Source of the DNA: Streptomyces sp. NBC_01264
GTDB taxonomy: Bacteria; Actinomycetota; Actinomycetes; Streptomycetales; Streptomycetaceae
Assembly (NCBI RefSeq): GCF_026340675.1
Contig: NZ_JAPEOX010000002.1
Span: 1,736,001 to 1,800,000, forward strand
Direction of reading: 5' to 3'
Length of the DNA stretch: 64,000 nucleotides
Shown in pieces: positions 63,051-64,000 of the stretch. Position numbers and translations under genes: made by a program. Under the pieces are notes generated by a model. It saw only the letters and a list, made by a program, of their open reading frames with translations, searched no databases and was not told the origin of the DNA. The number at the start of each line of letters is the position of its first letter. The first letter of the stretch is position 1.

Positions 63051-64000
63051 GCCTGGTTCCTCCGCGCGGCGACCGCCCGGGCCAGGGCGCCGATGGTGGG
63101 TGTCTTGAAGAAGTCGAGGACCGGGATCCGTACGCCGTACCGGTTCTCCACGCGGGTCAGGGCGGTCAGTACGTTCAGGGAGTGCGCGCCCTGGTCGAAG
63201 AGCGAGCGGTGGACGCTCACGTGCCGGTCGAGCACCGTGCTCCAGATCTCGCGCAGGCCCACGACGAGCGAGGGGTCGAGGCCCGCCGCCGCGCCGGATT
63301 CCGTGTCGTACGCGCCGTCCCTGTCGTCGGCGTCGTCCGTGCCCTCCGCGTCGTCCGCATGCTGCTGCTGTGCGGCGAGGAGCTCGGGCAGTGCGCGCAG
63401 CAGCGCCGCCCGGTCCAGCTTGCCGTTGTGGCTGGTGGGGATGGAGGCCACGGGCAGGACGTGGGCCGGGACCATGTACGAGGGCAGCGTCGCGGCGAGC
63501 GCGGCGCGCACCGTGGCGGGGGCGCCGGGCTGGTCCTTGTCGGGCACGAGGAAGAGTGCCAACTCCCGCTGCGCGCCCTCCTTGTGGGCCGCGGCGACCG
63601 CCGCGCGGACGCCGGGGACGGCCAGGGCCGCGTTCTCCAGCTCACCGAGTTCGACCCGGTGGCCCCGGATCTTGACCTGGTGGTCGTCCCGCCCGGCGTA
63701 CACCAGCACCCCGTGCTCGTCGCGGAACACCACGTCGCCGGTGCGGTAGCGGCGGGCGTCCGGGCCGGTGCCGTACGGGTCGGGGACGAAGCGTTCCGCG
63801 GTCCGTTCGGGGTCGTTGACGTAGCCCTGGGCGGGGCATTCGCCGCCGAGCAGCAGCTCGCCCGGCACGCCGGCCGGGGCGAGGTGCCCGGTGACGTCCA
63901 CGACCTGGGCGCCGACGCCCGGGATCGGGCGGCCGATCGGCACGTGGGCGGGCCAGGGCTGGGTGTCGGCGGTCAGCTCCTGCGCCGTGACGACGTGGGT
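63047..64000 (-). CDS. Non-ribosomal peptide synthetase, C-terminal part (adenylation end plus carrier domain); start beyond the window
   Basis: The visible 317 residues run from adenylation motif A6 (PGELLLGGECPAQGYVNDPERTAERF) through A7 (RRYRTGDVV), A8 (GRDDHQVKIRGHRVELGELE) and A10 (NGKLDR) to a carrier domain with FDQGAHSLNVL (phosphopantetheine Ser), ending ARAVAARRNQA. The linker is Asp-rich. No condensation or thioesterase domain follows, so release must rely on another protein. The residues that set substrate choice (A3-A5) lie outside. The frame is open at base 64000. Confidence 0.92.
   Translation of the reverse strand, partial: THVVTAQELTADTQPWPAHVPIGRPIPGVGAQVVDVTGHLAPAGVPGELLLGGECPAQGYVNDPERTAERFVPDPYGTGPDARRYRTGDVVFRDEHGVLVYAGRDDHQVKIRGHRVELGELENAALAVPGVRAAVAAAHKEGAQRELALFLVPDKDQPGAPATVRAALAATLPSYMVPAHVLPVASIPTSHNGKLDRAALLRALPELLAAQQQHADDAEGTDDADDRDGAYDTESGAAAGLDPSLVVGLREIWSTVLDRHVSVHRSLFDQGAHSLNVLTALTRVENRYGVRIPVLDFFKTPTIGALARAVAARRNQA

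Overview
The window is high-GC actinomycete chromosome, almost certainly Streptomyces. Codons end in G or C throughout, GTG and TTG starts are frequent, the gene families are typical of the genus, and in-frame TTA codons are nearly absent (I found one). No insertion sequence, prophage, CRISPR array or rRNA was seen. Most of the 64 kb looks like native chromosome. The exceptions are a VOC-protein remnant near 35.5 kb and a secondary-metabolite gene cluster that begins at about 54.5 kb and runs off the right edge.

Layout. 0-4.2 kb: cell-envelope and secreted genes (partial FemX-like transferase, L,D-transpeptidase lipoprotein, secreted CocE-type hydrolase). 4.2-7.5 kb: gluABCD-type amino-acid ABC importer. 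7.6-10.6 kb: two domain-of-unknown-function proteins, exonuclease III, a metallo-beta-lactamase-fold hydrolase and an atypical tRNA with anticodon CCA. 10.6-16.6 kb: sugar import module (membrane protein, ROK kinase, ABC ATPase, permease, binding protein) with a divergent Gfo/Idh/MocA dehydrogenase. 16.6-21 kb: P450, EamA exporter, RibD-like reductase, SDR, FMN-type split-barrel protein. 21.2-24.9 kb: allantoicase, allantoinase and the divergent IclR regulator AllR. 25-28.8 kb: FtsX-type ABC transporter with a divergent two-component system. 29-36.3 kb: MocR-type regulator, MobA-like nucleotidyltransferase, malate synthase, secreted SGNH hydrolase, VOC remnant, DEDD exonuclease. 36.3-39.5 kb: STAND ATPase and a double-domain Lrp/AsnC regulator. 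39.7-49.4 kb: purine block (xanthine/urate permease, 8-oxoguanine/guanine deaminase, uricase, HIU hydrolase, OHCU decarboxylase, an HTH regulator, hydroxypyruvate isomerase, tartronate semialdehyde reductase, catalase). 49.9-54.4 kb: phosphotransferase-fold protein, glyoxylate carboligase, zinc-ribbon protein, glutathione peroxidase.

Function. The purine genes form a nearly complete route from urate through allantoin to glyoxylate, then to glycerate (Gcl, Hyi, GlxR) and malate (malate synthase). Catalase can remove the H2O2 made by uricase. Five promoters of this set (allantoinase, malate synthase, hydroxypyruvate isomerase, catalase, glyoxylate carboligase) carry two 15-bp TTCC-N7-GGAA-type palindromes separated by exactly 6 bp. 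I read these as the operators of one regulator, most simply the AllR encoded beside allantoinase. A second palindrome, TCAACA-N3-TGTTGA, overlaps the -35 box of the uricase operon and the catalase gene.

The right-hand cluster (all on the minus strand, most genes overlapping by 4 bp) encodes an NRPS, a type II thioesterase, a PhzE-type ADIC synthase, a class II DAHP synthase, a PhzD-type isochorismatase, a pre-ATP-grasp amide ligase, an MFS exporter and a second-copy-type chorismate synthase. This set should make 2,3-dihydro-3-hydroxyanthranilate from central metabolism and build it into an amide or peptide. No phenazine ring-forming gene is visible. It is the best candidate here for an undescribed system.
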